NCBI RefSeq assembly: GCF_019734195.1
Contig: NZ_JAASHM010000005.1
Coordinates: 1-64,000, forward strand
Direction: 5' to 3'
From: Clostridium sp. K13
GTDB lineage: Bacteria > Bacillota > Clostridia > Clostridiales > Clostridiaceae
DNA: 64,000 nt
The position numbers and the translations under genes were made by a program. Under the pieces are notes generated by a model that was not told the origin of the DNA, did not search any database, and saw only the letters and a program-made list of their open reading frames with translations. Shown here in pieces: positions 34,601 to 43,360 of the stretch. Numbering within the stretch: position 1 is the stretch's first letter; each line of letters begins with the position of its first letter.

Positions 34601-34878
34601 TTACAGAACCTAAAGGAAGTGTAACTGTTAATATATCACAGTTAAATGAATATGTGAAAATAAGTGTTAAGGACACAGGAATAGGTATAGACAATAAATA
34701 TCATAAAAGTATATTTGATAGATTTGGACAGGTCTATAATGAGGCTTCAGAAGAGTTTGGAGGAAGTGGCTTAGGTTTAACATTAACTAAAAACTTAATT
34801 AAGCTTCATGGTGGAGAGATTAGTGTAACGAGTGAAAAAGGAAAAGGTAGTGAGTTTATAATTTTCCTTCCTATTTAA
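31696..34878 (+). CDS. Giant sensor histidine kinase with two-component regulator propeller
   Basis: A 1060-residue membrane sensor. A signal peptide (~1-25) leads to a large extracytoplasmic region with about 14 W-(I/V)-G-T...G-L repeats, enough for two seven-bladed regulator propellers (~35-665). A Y_Y_Y domain follows (YAYKLEGADNEWTF, ~690-775), then one membrane helix (~778-796). The cytoplasmic part is HisKA (phospho-His in NLSHELRTPLN, ~842) and HATPase (NLIGNAIKF, DTGIGI, GSGLGLTLTK). Unlike Bacteroides hybrid sensors of this type there is no receiver or AraC domain, so a separate regulator is needed, and none is adjacent. It has its own promoter and terminator and a tandem paralogue next to it. 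Confidence 0.93.
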   Translation: MSKIIGKVIMFSLALICIFFNNAYAEKIGNINFQSITIDDGLSQSLAEYIYQDSFGYMWIGTSDGLNRYNGNEFKVYRNIKNNDNSISNNVITSLVEDNYKNLWIGTDSGLNKMNLVTGDITRYLISEEDKTYSNSVIEELMIDSSGELWACSISGINYYDRKNDKFITIPTDLFKKAILQDFVEDDQGNIWISTDLGLYRYNPINKNIEEFNDPKNIIGKKDIFSMLYEDGKLWLGTKTDGLLIMDLKDYSIKSYRHNPNDSTTIPSNFIRDMLIAKDNTIWLGTDQGLVLFDEEEEKFYNYQNSTKRYSLSDNNIVSLFQDKLGVIWVGTFSGISKFSINREFKVYRNDPLNDNSLSNSSVCGIYEDDDEMVWVGTFNSGVNRINKKTGEITRYYNSVNDSQTLSSNRIKDITGIGNEVWIATDNGLNLYDKNTGAFKSYNNENSILNNEIRALFIGKDGLLWIGTKGGLYTFDRKDKFRSYNQMLEESGIYEKNISAIYEDNDGEIWLSVGNEGGIVRYNRKTGDIKQYVSNGKDINSLSFNTVRSISQDSSGAIWIGTQNGLNKFDKDKEIFTTYTYEDGLSNNFVYGVVVDNNDNIWASTNYGLSMYDQYNDTFVRYYESDGISSNEFNGFSYHINKEGTSIYFGGVNGLTEIDPSNVKLNLNTEKVIIDTIKTSGGIEVKERDNIVLDYNSRELYIKFFIPEYKNTNQIQYAYKLEGADNEWTFLGNENYARYACLEPGKYTMLISGRSYNSVWSDISKIEIRVKNSIWQSPIAYVIYIVIICIIVYLFYNQVKILDGLVAQRTQELNNKLSENKKLYNKLIETERYKNNYFINLSHELRTPLNVILSIEQLISTLNSEGKEITKEKMESYMNALKGNSKRLLNLINNIIDTSKIDSGSYKIEKERTDIVSLVEDTALSMVELAEIKDLQLIVDPEIEELFIKCDKLDIERCIINLIGNAIKFTEPKGSVTVNISQLNEYVKISVKDTGIGIDNKYHKSIFDRFGQVYNEASEEFGGSGLGLTLTKNLIKLHGGEISVTSEKGKGSEFIIFLPI

Positions 34879-34883
34879 TATTA

Positions 34884-34927
34884 TAAAAAAGGAGTTTGTA
34901 ATAAATAGTACAAATTCCTTTTTTTAT
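34884..34927 (+). terminator. Terminator after the first propeller kinase
   Basis: An AAAAAAGGAGTTTGTA / TACAAATTCCTTTTTTT stem. Confidence 0.85.
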
Positions 34928-34996
34928 ACAATTATACTTAAAAGGTTAAAAAATATAAATTATTTTCATGAAAATAATACTAAAATTAGAATTCCA

Positions 34997-35025
34997 ATGA
35001 TTAATTTAGATAAATTTGTTATAAT
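34997..35025 (+). promoter_or_regulatory. Promoter of the second propeller kinase operon
   Basis: ATGATT, a 17-bp spacer and TATAAT (35020-35025). The 20 bp ending in TATAATATGT are shared with the first kinase promoter, although the rest of the two upstream regions differs. Confidence 0.55.
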
Positions 35026-35061
35026 ATGTAGAAGAGATAAAAATGGGGGAGAGGTAAACCA

Positions 35062-38000
35062 ATGAATAAAATTATAAAAAAGGTTGTAATATTTATAGTT
35101 ATATTAATAGGGGTATTTTGTAACGATTCTTATGCTAAAGATAATTATAATATTAATTTTAAGAGTATAACTATAGATGATGGATTATCACAATCTTTAG
35201 CGGAATATATATACCAAGATAGCTTTGGATATATATGGATAGGGACTAATGATGGATTAAATAGATATAATGGAAATGAGTTTAAAGTATATAAGAATAT
35301 TAAAAATGATATTAATAGCATTAGTAATAATATGATAAGTTCATTGGTAGAAGATGAGGATAAAAATTTATGGATAGGTACTGACGGTGGATTAAATAAA
35401 ATGAATTTAATTACTGGAGATATAACGAGGTATTTAGTATCAGATGATGATAAAGTAAGGTCTAATACCGTTGTTGATGAGTTATTAATAGATTCAAAAG
35501 GAAGACTTTGGGTTTGTACTATAAATGGATTGAATTTATATGATAGTAAGAATGATACATTTGTAAAAGTAGCTAGTGAGTATTTAGAAAATAAAGGTCT
35601 TCAAGCTATTGATGAGGATTGTGAAGGAAATATTTGGGTATCTACAAGGGAAGGATTATATAAATATAATCCTAGTAATAATGAAATAGAAGAATTTTTA
35701 CATGATAAAAATAATCCAAATACAATTAGTGAAAATAATATATTTTCTGTTTATTATAGTGAAAAGAAGTTGTGGATAGGTACTAAAACAGGTGGATTAA
35801 ATGTAATGAATTTAGATGATTATAGTGTAAAGGTATATACTCATGATCCTAACAATTCTAAGTCTATTCCAAGTAATTTCATAAGAGATATAATTAGAGA
35901 TAAAGATGGGACAATGTGGTTAGCTACAGATCAAGGTTTAGCGCGTTTTGATGAAGAAAATGAAATTTTTTATACATATAAAAATAATACAGATAAATAT
36001 AGCATTTGTGATGATAATATTATCAATTTATATCAAGATAATTTAGGGGTAATATGGGTAGGAACATTTAATGGAATAAGTAAGTTTTCATCTAATAAGG
36101 ATTTTAATGTTTATAGAAATGATCCAACAAACAATAACTCATTAAGTAATAGTAGTGTCTGTGGGATATATGAAGACGATGAAGGTATAGTATGGGTTGG
36201 AACATTTAATTCAGGGATTAATAGAATAGATAAGAAAAATGATATCATTACTAGATATTATAGTGATATTAACAATAATAATTCATTAAGTAGTAATAGA
36301 ATAAAAGATATAACTGGAATAGGAAATGAAGTTTGGATTGCAACTGATAATGGATTAAATAAATATGATAAAAGTACAGATAAATTTAGTGTTTATAAAA
36401 AATCTGATGATAAAAATAGTATAGTAAATAATGAAATAAGAGCATTACATATTGATAAAGAAGGAATTCTTTGGATAGGAACTAGAGGTGGAATATCTAC
36501 ATTTGATAGAAAAAATGAATTTGTTTCATATAATGATATTTTAGAGGAAAATGGTATTTACGAAAAAACTATTAGTAGTATATATGAAGATAGTGATGGA
36601 ATAATGTGGTTTGGGCTTGGAAATGAAGGCGGGGTAGTTAAGTATAATAAAAAAACAGGAGAGGTTAAAAATTATTTAGCTAATGATGAAGCGGTAAATT
36701 CATTAAGTTTTAATAATGTAAGATCTATAGCAGAAGATGGCAAAGGAAATATATGGATAGGAACTCAGAATGGATTAAATAAATTAAATAAGGAAACTGA
36801 AGAGTTTACAGTATATACTTACAGTGAAGGATTATCTAATGATTTTATTTATGGAGTAGTAGTAGATAATAATGATAATATTTGGGTAAGTACTAATTAT
36901 GGAATATCAATGTATGATCAAGAGAATGATAAATTTATAAGGTATTATGAATCAGATGGTCTAGCAAGTAATGAGCATAATGGATTTTCTTATCATAAAA
37001 ACAAAGAAGGTAATATTTATTTTGGAGGAGTAAATGGTTTAACAGAATTTAACCCGGTAGATATTAAGTTAAAGATGAATACTAGTAACGTAATAGTTGA
37101 TAGTATAAAAACTAGCGGAGGAACTGAGATAAAAGTACATGATAACATTGTTTTAGATTATGATTCTAGGGAACTTTATATAAAATTCTTTATACCAGAG
37201 TATAAAAATATAAATCAAATGCAGTATGCTTATAAACTTGAAGGAATAGATAGTGAATGGACATTTGCAGGAAATGAAAACTATGCAAGATATGCTAATT
37301 TAGCACCAGGAAAATATAAAATGTTAGTAGCTGGAAGAAATTATAATGGTGTTTGGTCTGATGTATCAGAGGTAAATATAAAGGTAAAGAATTCTATTTG
37401 GAGAAGCCCTATAGCATATATAATATATATTATTATTATAGCAAGTATAATATATATATATTATAATCAGGTAAAAATATTAGATGCACTAGTAATTCAA
37501 AGAACGCAGGAATTAAATAATAAATTAATTGAAAATAAAAAATTATATAAAAGGCTTATAGAGTTAGAAAAATATAAAAATAATTATTTTGTTAATTTAT
37601 CACATGAGCTTAGAACACCATTAAATGTTATTTTATCTATAGAACAGTTGATAAGTTCATTAAATAAATCAAAAACTCCTATATCTAATGAAAAAATGCA
37701 AACATATATGAATACTTTAAAGGGAAATTCAAAAAGATTATTAAATTTAATAAATAATATTATTGATACATCTAAGATAGATTCAGGATTTTACAGGATT
37801 GATAAAGCGAAAGTTAATATAGTAGAGCTTGTAGAAGATACAGCATTATCTATGGCTGAACTTGCACAAGTTAAGGGGATAGAGCTTATAGTAGATCCAG
37901 AGATAGAAGAGTTATTTATAAATTGTGATAAATTAGATATAGAAAGATGTATAATAAATTTAATAGGGAATGCTATTAAATTTACTGATGCAGGAGGAAC

Positions 38001-38262
38001 TATAAGCGTCAGTGTCAATAAATTAAATGAAAAAGTTAAAATAGGAGTTAAGGATACTGGAGTAGGTATAGATAAAAAGTATCATGATAGTATTTTTGAT
38101 AGATTTGGTCAAGTTTATAATGGTGAATCAGAAGGATTTGGAGGAAGTGGTTTAGGATTAACATTAACTAAGAACTTAATTACACTTCACGGAGGAGAGA
38201 TAAGTGTAATTAGTGAAAAGGGAGAAGGTAGTGAGTTTATAATTATGTTACCTATACAATAG
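35062..38262 (+). CDS. Second giant propeller sensor histidine kinase (paralogue)
   Basis: A 1066-residue paralogue of the preceding kinase with the same plan: signal peptide, ~14 propeller repeats, Y_Y_Y domain (YAYKLEGIDSEWTF), one membrane helix (~785-803), HisKA (NLSHELRTPLN) and HATPase. Long stretches of blade sequence are identical (for example the NNSLSNSSVCGIYED region), so the pair arose by tandem duplication. Divergence is greatest in blades 3-5 and in the linker after HisKA. It is followed after 16 bp by a Crp/Fnr regulator gene with no terminator between, so the two share a transcript. Confidence 0.93.
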   Translation: MNKIIKKVVIFIVILIGVFCNDSYAKDNYNINFKSITIDDGLSQSLAEYIYQDSFGYIWIGTNDGLNRYNGNEFKVYKNIKNDINSISNNMISSLVEDEDKNLWIGTDGGLNKMNLITGDITRYLVSDDDKVRSNTVVDELLIDSKGRLWVCTINGLNLYDSKNDTFVKVASEYLENKGLQAIDEDCEGNIWVSTREGLYKYNPSNNEIEEFLHDKNNPNTISENNIFSVYYSEKKLWIGTKTGGLNVMNLDDYSVKVYTHDPNNSKSIPSNFIRDIIRDKDGTMWLATDQGLARFDEENEIFYTYKNNTDKYSICDDNIINLYQDNLGVIWVGTFNGISKFSSNKDFNVYRNDPTNNNSLSNSSVCGIYEDDEGIVWVGTFNSGINRIDKKNDIITRYYSDINNNNSLSSNRIKDITGIGNEVWIATDNGLNKYDKSTDKFSVYKKSDDKNSIVNNEIRALHIDKEGILWIGTRGGISTFDRKNEFVSYNDILEENGIYEKTISSIYEDSDGIMWFGLGNEGGVVKYNKKTGEVKNYLANDEAVNSLSFNNVRSIAEDGKGNIWIGTQNGLNKLNKETEEFTVYTYSEGLSNDFIYGVVVDNNDNIWVSTNYGISMYDQENDKFIRYYESDGLASNEHNGFSYHKNKEGNIYFGGVNGLTEFNPVDIKLKMNTSNVIVDSIKTSGGTEIKVHDNIVLDYDSRELYIKFFIPEYKNINQMQYAYKLEGIDSEWTFAGNENYARYANLAPGKYKMLVAGRNYNGVWSDVSEVNIKVKNSIWRSPIAYIIYIIIIASIIYIYYNQVKILDALVIQRTQELNNKLIENKKLYKRLIELEKYKNNYFVNLSHELRTPLNVILSIEQLISSLNKSKTPISNEKMQTYMNTLKGNSKRLLNLINNIIDTSKIDSGFYRIDKAKVNIVELVEDTALSMAELAQVKGIELIVDPEIEELFINCDKLDIERCIINLIGNAIKFTDAGGTISVSVNKLNEKVKIGVKDTGVGIDKKYHDSIFDRFGQVYNGESEGFGGSGLGLTLTKNLITLHGGEISVISEKGEGSEFIIMLPIQ

Positions 38263-38278
38263 AAAAGGAAGTATTCTT

Positions 38279-38959
38279 ATGGAAGAAATAATTAAAACAA
38301 TAAAGAAAAATCAATTGTTTATTGGATTAAGTGATGAAAGTATAAGAAATGTTTTAAGAGAAATTAAGTATTATATAAAAACATATAGTAAGGGCGAAAT
38401 AATTGCACATGAAGATGATGAATGTAAAAGTTTAGCATTAGTTTTGTTTGGAACAGTAGAAATACAAAGGCTATATTCTAATGGAAAATACATAGTTTTA
38501 AGTAGGTTACTTCAAGGGGATGTATTTGGAGAGGCATTAGTATTTTCAAAATCAAAAACATATCCTGCAACCGTAATAGCTTTAAATGAATGTAAGGTGC
38601 TTTTTATAAATAAAGAGGATGTTTTAAAAATATGTTCTTATGAGGAAAAGGTATTGGAAAACTTTATATCTCTATTAAGTGATAAAGTATTTATTTTAAA
38701 TTCAAAAATAAAGAGTATATCTTTTAAAAGTTTAAGGCAAAAAGTAATTAACTATATATTAAATGAAATAAAAGACCAAAAAAGTAATTCTATTATATTA
38801 AATAACACTAAAGAAGAAATAGCATCATTATTAGGTATTCCAAGGCCATCATTATCTAGAGAATTGATTAGTTTAAGAGATTTAGGATATATTGAATTTG
38901 ATAGAAAAATAATTAGAGTATTAGATGTTGAAAGTTTAGAAGAAGAATTATTTAATTAG
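38279..38959 (+). CDS. Crp/Fnr-family transcriptional regulator
   Basis: A 226-residue regulator with an N-terminal cyclic-nucleotide-binding fold (~10-130; LALVLFGTVEIQRL, LLQGDVFGEALVF) and a C-terminal HTH_Crp domain (~150-220; TKEEIASLLGIPRPSLSRELISLRDLGYIEFD). It lacks the four-Cys pattern of Fnr, so no Fe-S cluster is evident. It is co-transcribed with the second kinase and lies directly upstream of hcp. By analogy with HcpR-type Crp/Fnr regulators it may control hcp, but this is inferred from position. Confidence 0.9.
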   Translation: MEEIIKTIKKNQLFIGLSDESIRNVLREIKYYIKTYSKGEIIAHEDDECKSLALVLFGTVEIQRLYSNGKYIVLSRLLQGDVFGEALVFSKSKTYPATVIALNECKVLFINKEDVLKICSYEEKVLENFISLLSDKVFILNSKIKSISFKSLRQKVINYILNEIKDQKSNSIILNNTKEEIASLLGIPRPSLSRELISLRDLGYIEFDRKIIRVLDVESLEEELFN

Positions 38960-39002
38960 AAAAAAAAGAGTTTGTAACAATAGTTACAGACTCTTTTTTT
39001 AT
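38958..39002 (+). terminator. Terminator after the Crp/Fnr gene
   Basis: An AAAAAAAGAGTTTGTAAC / GTTACAGACTCTTTTTTT stem. It separates the kinase-regulator operon from hcp. Confidence 0.88.
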
Positions 39003-39061
39003 ATAGATATAGAATAAGGGCATGAAGTTTAAAAAATATATTTCGTAAGGAGATTTTAAAT

Positions 39062-40789
39062 ATGGAAAATAAGATGTTTTGTTTTCAATGTCAAGAAACA
39101 GCAGGATGCACAGGATGTACTAAATTTGGGGTGTGTGGTAAAAGCCCAGAATTAGCTAATATGCAAGATTTATTAATATATGTTACTAAGGGATTATCAG
39201 AAGTAACAACAAGATTAAGAAAAGAGGGAAAGAAAATTGATAAGGAGTTAAATCATTTTATCACTTTAAATCTTTTCACAACTATTACAAATGCAAACTT
39301 CGATAATGAAGTATTTTATGGAAGAGTAAAAGAAACTTTAAGAATAAAAAATGAATTGATATCAAAGTTAAATAATAAAGAAGGTTTATCAGAAGTTGCT
39401 TTATGGGATGCTTCTTCAAATGAAGAAATGGATAAAAAAGCAGGTATATTAGAAAAAATTAAAGGTGTAGTAAGTGGAAGTAAAGAAACTAAATCACTAA
39501 ACTTAATATTAAAGGAAAAGTCAAATAGTAATGAAGTAGGAGTTCTTGCAACTAAGGATGAAGATGTAAGATCTTTAAGGGAACTTATAACTTATGGATT
39601 AAAAGGACTATCAGCATATTCTAAGCATGCTAATGCTTTAGGCTATGATAATGAAGAAATAGATGCATTTATGCAAGAAACTTTAGCTAAGCTTTTAGAT
39701 GATTCATTATCAATAGATGAATTAATTGCTTTAACTTTAGAAACAGGAAAAGTAGGGGTAGATGGTATGGCATTATTAGACACTGCTAATACAACAACTT
39801 ATGGAAACCCTGAAATTACAAAAGTAAATATAGGAGTAGGAAAAAATCCAGGTATATTAGTATCAGGACATGATTTAAAAGATATTGAACAATTATTAAT
39901 TCAAACAGAAGGAACAGGAGTAGATGTTTATACTCATTCAGAAATGCTACCAGCTCACTACTATCCAAATTTAAAGAAGTACAAGCATTTGGTAGGTAAC
40001 TATGGTAATGCATGGTGGAAGCAAAAAGAAGAATTTGAAAGCTTCAATGGACCAATTCTTATGACTACTAACTGTATAGTACCACCAAAGAATGAAAGCT
40101 ATAAATCAAGAATGTACACAACAGGGGCTGCAGGATTTGAAGGGTGTGTTCATATAGAAGCTGATGAAAATGGATTTAAAGATTTTTCTGCAATTATTGA
40201 ACAAGCTAAGAAGTGTAATGCACCAACAGAAATAGAACAAGGTGAAATTATAGGGGGATTTGCTCATGCACAAGTATTAGCATTAGCTGATCAAGTTGTT
40301 GAAGCAGTTAAAACTGGAGCTATTAAAAAGTTCTTTGTTATGGCAGGTTGTGATGGAAGAGCTAAGTCAAGAAATTATTATACAGATTTTGCAAAGGCTT
40401 TACCAAAGGATACAGTAATATTAACTGCAGGATGTGCTAAGTATAAATACAACAAGTTAGACCTAGGAGATATAAATGGAATTCCAAGAGTTTTAGATGC
40501 AGGTCAATGTAATGATTCTTACTCATTAGCATTAATAGCTCTAAAATTAAAAGAAGTATTTGAATTACAAGATATTAATGAGTTACCAATAGCATTTAAT
40601 ATTGCTTGGTATGAGCAAAAAGCTGTAATAGTATTATTATCATTATTATATCTTGGAGTTAAGAATATTCACTTAGGACCAACACTTCCAGCATTCCTTT
40701 CACCTAATGTAGCTAAAGTTTTAGTTGAAAACTTTGGAATTGGTGGAATAACTAATGTTGAAGATGATATGAAGATGTTTTTAGAATAG
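39062..40789 (+). CDS. hcp: Hybrid cluster protein (hydroxylamine reductase)
   Basis: A 575-residue Hcp. Hcp reduces NO or hydroxylamine through a Fe-S-O hybrid cluster and protects anaerobes from nitrosative stress. The N-terminal Cys motif CFQCQ...[10 protein letters not shown] (~6-25) binds the 4Fe-4S cluster. Hybrid-cluster ligands are visible in [53 protein letters not shown] and [20 protein letters not shown] site precedes the ATG. It is monocistronic between two terminators, next to a Crp/Fnr regulator and two sensor kinases. Confidence 0.96.
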   Translation: MENKMFCFQCQETAGCTGCTKFGVCGKSPELANMQDLLIYVTKGLSEVTTRLRKEGKKIDKELNHFITLNLFTTITNANFDNEVFYGRVKETLRIKNELISKLNNKEGLSEVALWDASSNEEMDKKAGILEKIKGVVSGSKETKSLNLILKEKSNSNEVGVLATKDEDVRSLRELITYGLKGLSAYSKHANALGYDNEEIDAFMQETLAKLLDDSLSIDELIALTLETGKVGVDGMALLDTANTTTYGNPEITKVNIGVGKNPGILVSGHDLKDIEQLLIQTEGTGVDVYTHSEMLPAHYYPNLKKYKHLVGNYGNAWWKQKEEFESFNGPILMTTNCIVPPKNESYKSRMYTTGAAGFEGCVHIEADENGFKDFSAIIEQAKKCNAPTEIEQGEIIGGFAHAQVLALADQVVEAVKTGAIKKFFVMAGCDGRAKSRNYYTDFAKALPKDTVILTAGCAKYKYNKLDLGDINGIPRVLDAGQCNDSYSLALIALKLKEVFELQDINELPIAFNIAWYEQKAVIVLLSLLYLGVKNIHLGPTLPAFLSPNVAKVLVENFGIGGITNVEDDMKMFLE

Positions 40790-40822
40790 TTAAAATTAAT
40801 AGTAGAGTTATATAATTTATAA

Positions 40823-40879
40823 ATAAAAGTTCCTAGAAATTTACCGGGGGATGGTATTTTTCTAGGAACTTTTTTTATA
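40823..40879 (+). terminator. Terminator after hcp
   Basis: An AAAGTTCCTAGAAA / TTTCTAGGAACTTT stem with a ~16-nt loop containing GGGGG, then a T-run. Confidence 0.88.
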
Positions 40880-41055
40880 GGGGAAATTTTTGTTTAACAC
40901 TTTATGATTAAATTATAGTATTAAAATATGTCAATTGTGTTTCAATTTAATGAAGTTAATATGATTAATTTAAAGGAGTAAGTTACCTTGGGTAATAATG
41001 TAAAGTAGTTTATAATAATGTTATATTAATAAATAAAAAAAGAGGCGATTATTAA

Positions 41056-41538
41056 GTGAAAAATTTAGTAATATTTTATTCATTAGAAGGTAATACAAAA
41101 TTAATTGCAAGTACTATAGCAAGGGCTATAAATGCAGATGTTTTAGAGTTAAAAACAAAAAAGAAATATAGTGATAAAGGATTTAAAAAATATTTCTGGG
41201 GCGGAAAAAGTGTAATTTTTAAGGAAAAGCCAGAGCTCTTAGAAGTAAATAAAAATATAGAAGATTACGAGAATATTATTATTGGAACACCTATATGGGT
41301 TGGAACTTATGCACCGCCATTTAATACTTTTTTTAAAGAAAATAAAATACAAGGAAAAAATATAGCGTTATTTGCATGTCATGGTGGCGGTGGAGCAACT
41401 AAGTTTTTTAATAATATAAAAAAAGAAATTCCAAATAATAAGTTTATAGGAGAAATAGATTTCTTTGAACCTATTAATAATGATAAAGAGGAAGCCATGA
41501 AAAAAGCAGTAATATGGATAAAAGAACTAATAGAGTAG
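41056..41538 (+). CDS. Flavodoxin-family protein
   Basis: A 160-residue flavodoxin-fold protein starting at GTG 41056. The FMN phosphate loop is YSLEGNTKLIA (~8-18), and the IIGTPIWVGTYAPPF and FACHGGGG loops flank the flavin. It carries electrons between redox enzymes. The helicase gene follows after 12 bp, so the two are probably one operon, an odd pairing with no obvious functional reason. Confidence 0.9.
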   Translation: MKNLVIFYSLEGNTKLIASTIARAINADVLELKTKKKYSDKGFKKYFWGGKSVIFKEKPELLEVNKNIEDYENIIIGTPIWVGTYAPPFNTFFKENKIQGKNIALFACHGGGGATKFFNNIKKEIPNNKFIGEIDFFEPINNDKEEAMKKAVIWIKELIE

Positions 41539-41550
41539 TGGAGGAAATAT

Positions 41551-43308
41551 ATGAAAAAGAATGCAGCACTAAGAGAATTTAAAAAATTAAAGAGTCAAAT
41601 TAATCAAATAGAAGAGATAGTACATCATTCTAAAGTAGGAGCATTAATAGAACAAGAAACATCGATTAGAAAAAAGATAAGATTACTTAAGGAAATGGAG
41701 AATGAAGGTTTTAAGGAATATCAAGATGTATGTGACAGGTATGAGGAGATATTAGAGGATGCTTCTAAGAGAATGCTTGAGGACTATAACAAAAAGAATA
41801 ATACAGATTTTGATTTTTATGAGGTAGTAAGGGGAAATTATAATACATTTTTAAATTCAGGTGTTATGACAGTTCTTACAAAGCAACATATACCTAAACT
41901 TATAGGTGAAGCTTTTGAAGAAGCATTTCCTGATAATCCTAAAGATGAATATATGGTAACCAGAAGAATGAAAAGAAAGATATATGTTCATTTAGGTGAT
42001 ACAAATACAGGTAAGACCTATAATGCGGTAGAAAGATTAAAAACTGCAAAGAAGGGAGTATATTTATCACCACTTAGAATACTTGCACTAGAAAACTATG
42101 AGAAATTAAATAACGAAGGTGTAGTTTGTGATTTAATGACTGGAGAAGAAGAGATAATCAAAGAAAATGCTACACATGTTTCTTGTACTATTGAAAAAGT
42201 TAATTTAAAGCAAAATTATGATATTGCTGTAATTGATGAAATTCAAATGATTAACGATTCACAAAGAGGAATTGCATGGACTAGGGCTGTTCTTGGTTTA
42301 AGATGTAATGAAATTCATATTTGTGGAGCAATGAATGCTAAAGAGTTATTAATTAAGATTTTAGAAGATTGTGAAGATGATTATGAAATAAAAGAGTATC
42401 ACAGAAGTATACCATTAGAAGTAGAAACTAAGAATTTTAGTTATAATGATGTTCAAGAAGGAGATGCTATTGTAGTTTTTTCAAAAAAGAGAGTTTTAGA
42501 AATAGCACAGGATTATTCTAATAAAAATGTTAAGACTAGTATTATTTATGGAGATTTACCTCCTGAAGTTAGAAAAATGCAGTATGAAGAATTTATAAAT
42601 AAAGAAAATAAAGTGTTAGTTACAACAGATGCTATTGGAATGGGCGTTAATCTTCCTATTAGAAGAATTGTGTTTATGTCTATAAGAAAATTTGATGGGG
42701 AAGAAATGAGAGAATTAACTTCTCAAGAAGTTAAACAAGTAGCAGGAAGAGCCGGTAGAAAGGGAATTTATGATGTAGGATATGTAGCAGGTGTTTCTGA
42801 CACACATAACTTTATAAGTAGAAAACTTGAAGTGAAAGATGAAGTTATTAAACAAGCAGTTGTAGGTCCGTCAGAAGCAATTCTTACCATTAAAAGTTTA
42901 CCTTTAAATGAAAAGTTAGTTTTATGGAAAACAAGAGAAGAGAAGCTAGATTACTATACAAAAATGGATATAAGTGAATACTTATTAATATTAGAAAAGA
43001 TTAAAAGATACAAACTTAAAGAAGCAGATCAATGGGATTTATTAAAGGTTCCTTTTGACGTTACAAATGAAGAACTTATGGATAAGTTTTTAGAGTATGT
43101 TGATGAGATATTTGTAGCTAAGGCAAAAGAGATAACTAAACCAGCATGCTTTACAGGGAATCTTGAAGATTTAGAAATTTATTATCAAAAAATAAATATG
43201 TATTACTCTTTTTCTAAGATATTTAATTTAAAATTTGATGTGGATTGGGTTTATTCAGAAAGACTTAAAGTAAGTCAAGAAATAAATGAAATTTTAGTAA
43301 AGATATAA
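41551..43308 (+). CDS. Suv3-like RNA/DNA helicase
   Basis: A 585-residue superfamily 2 helicase resembling mitochondrial SUV3. Walker A GDTNTGKTYNAV (~149-160), LSPLRILALENYEKLNNEGV, DLMTGEEE, motif II VIDEIQMI, RGIAWTRAVLGLR and EIHICGAMN are all family hallmarks. The C-terminal RecA domain has the ATDAIGMGVNLPIRR-type motif (TTDAIGMGVNLPI) and the QVAGRAGRKG motif. An extra N-terminal helical region of ~135 residues precedes the core. SUV3 works with RNases in RNA decay; a similar role is possible here but not shown. Two-gene unit with flavodoxin. Confidence 0.9.
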   Translation: MKKNAALREFKKLKSQINQIEEIVHHSKVGALIEQETSIRKKIRLLKEMENEGFKEYQDVCDRYEEILEDASKRMLEDYNKKNNTDFDFYEVVRGNYNTFLNSGVMTVLTKQHIPKLIGEAFEEAFPDNPKDEYMVTRRMKRKIYVHLGDTNTGKTYNAVERLKTAKKGVYLSPLRILALENYEKLNNEGVVCDLMTGEEEIIKENATHVSCTIEKVNLKQNYDIAVIDEIQMINDSQRGIAWTRAVLGLRCNEIHICGAMNAKELLIKILEDCEDDYEIKEYHRSIPLEVETKNFSYNDVQEGDAIVVFSKKRVLEIAQDYSNKNVKTSIIYGDLPPEVRKMQYEEFINKENKVLVTTDAIGMGVNLPIRRIVFMSIRKFDGEEMRELTSQEVKQVAGRAGRKGIYDVGYVAGVSDTHNFISRKLEVKDEVIKQAVVGPSEAILTIKSLPLNEKLVLWKTREEKLDYYTKMDISEYLLILEKIKRYKLKEADQWDLLKVPFDVTNEELMDKFLEYVDEIFVAKAKEITKPACFTGNLEDLEIYYQKINMYYSFSKIFNLKFDVDWVYSERLKVSQEINEILVKI

Positions 43309-43313
43309 GATTT

Positions 43314-43357
43314 TTAACTATCTCAAAATTATATTTTTATAATTTTGAGATAGTTAT
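43314..43357. terminator. Inverted repeat between helicase and glycosyltransferase (bidirectional terminator candidate)
   Basis: A perfect ~17-bp AACTATCTCAAAATTAT / ATAATTTTGAGATAGTT stem between converging genes. T-runs on either side are weak. Confidence 0.65.
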
Positions 43358-43360
43358 TAA

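Noticed and set aside
38279-38959. Fnr-type oxygen sensor
   Set aside because: The N-terminal Cys ligands needed for an Fnr 4Fe-4S cluster are absent, so only the general Crp/Fnr family is claimed.
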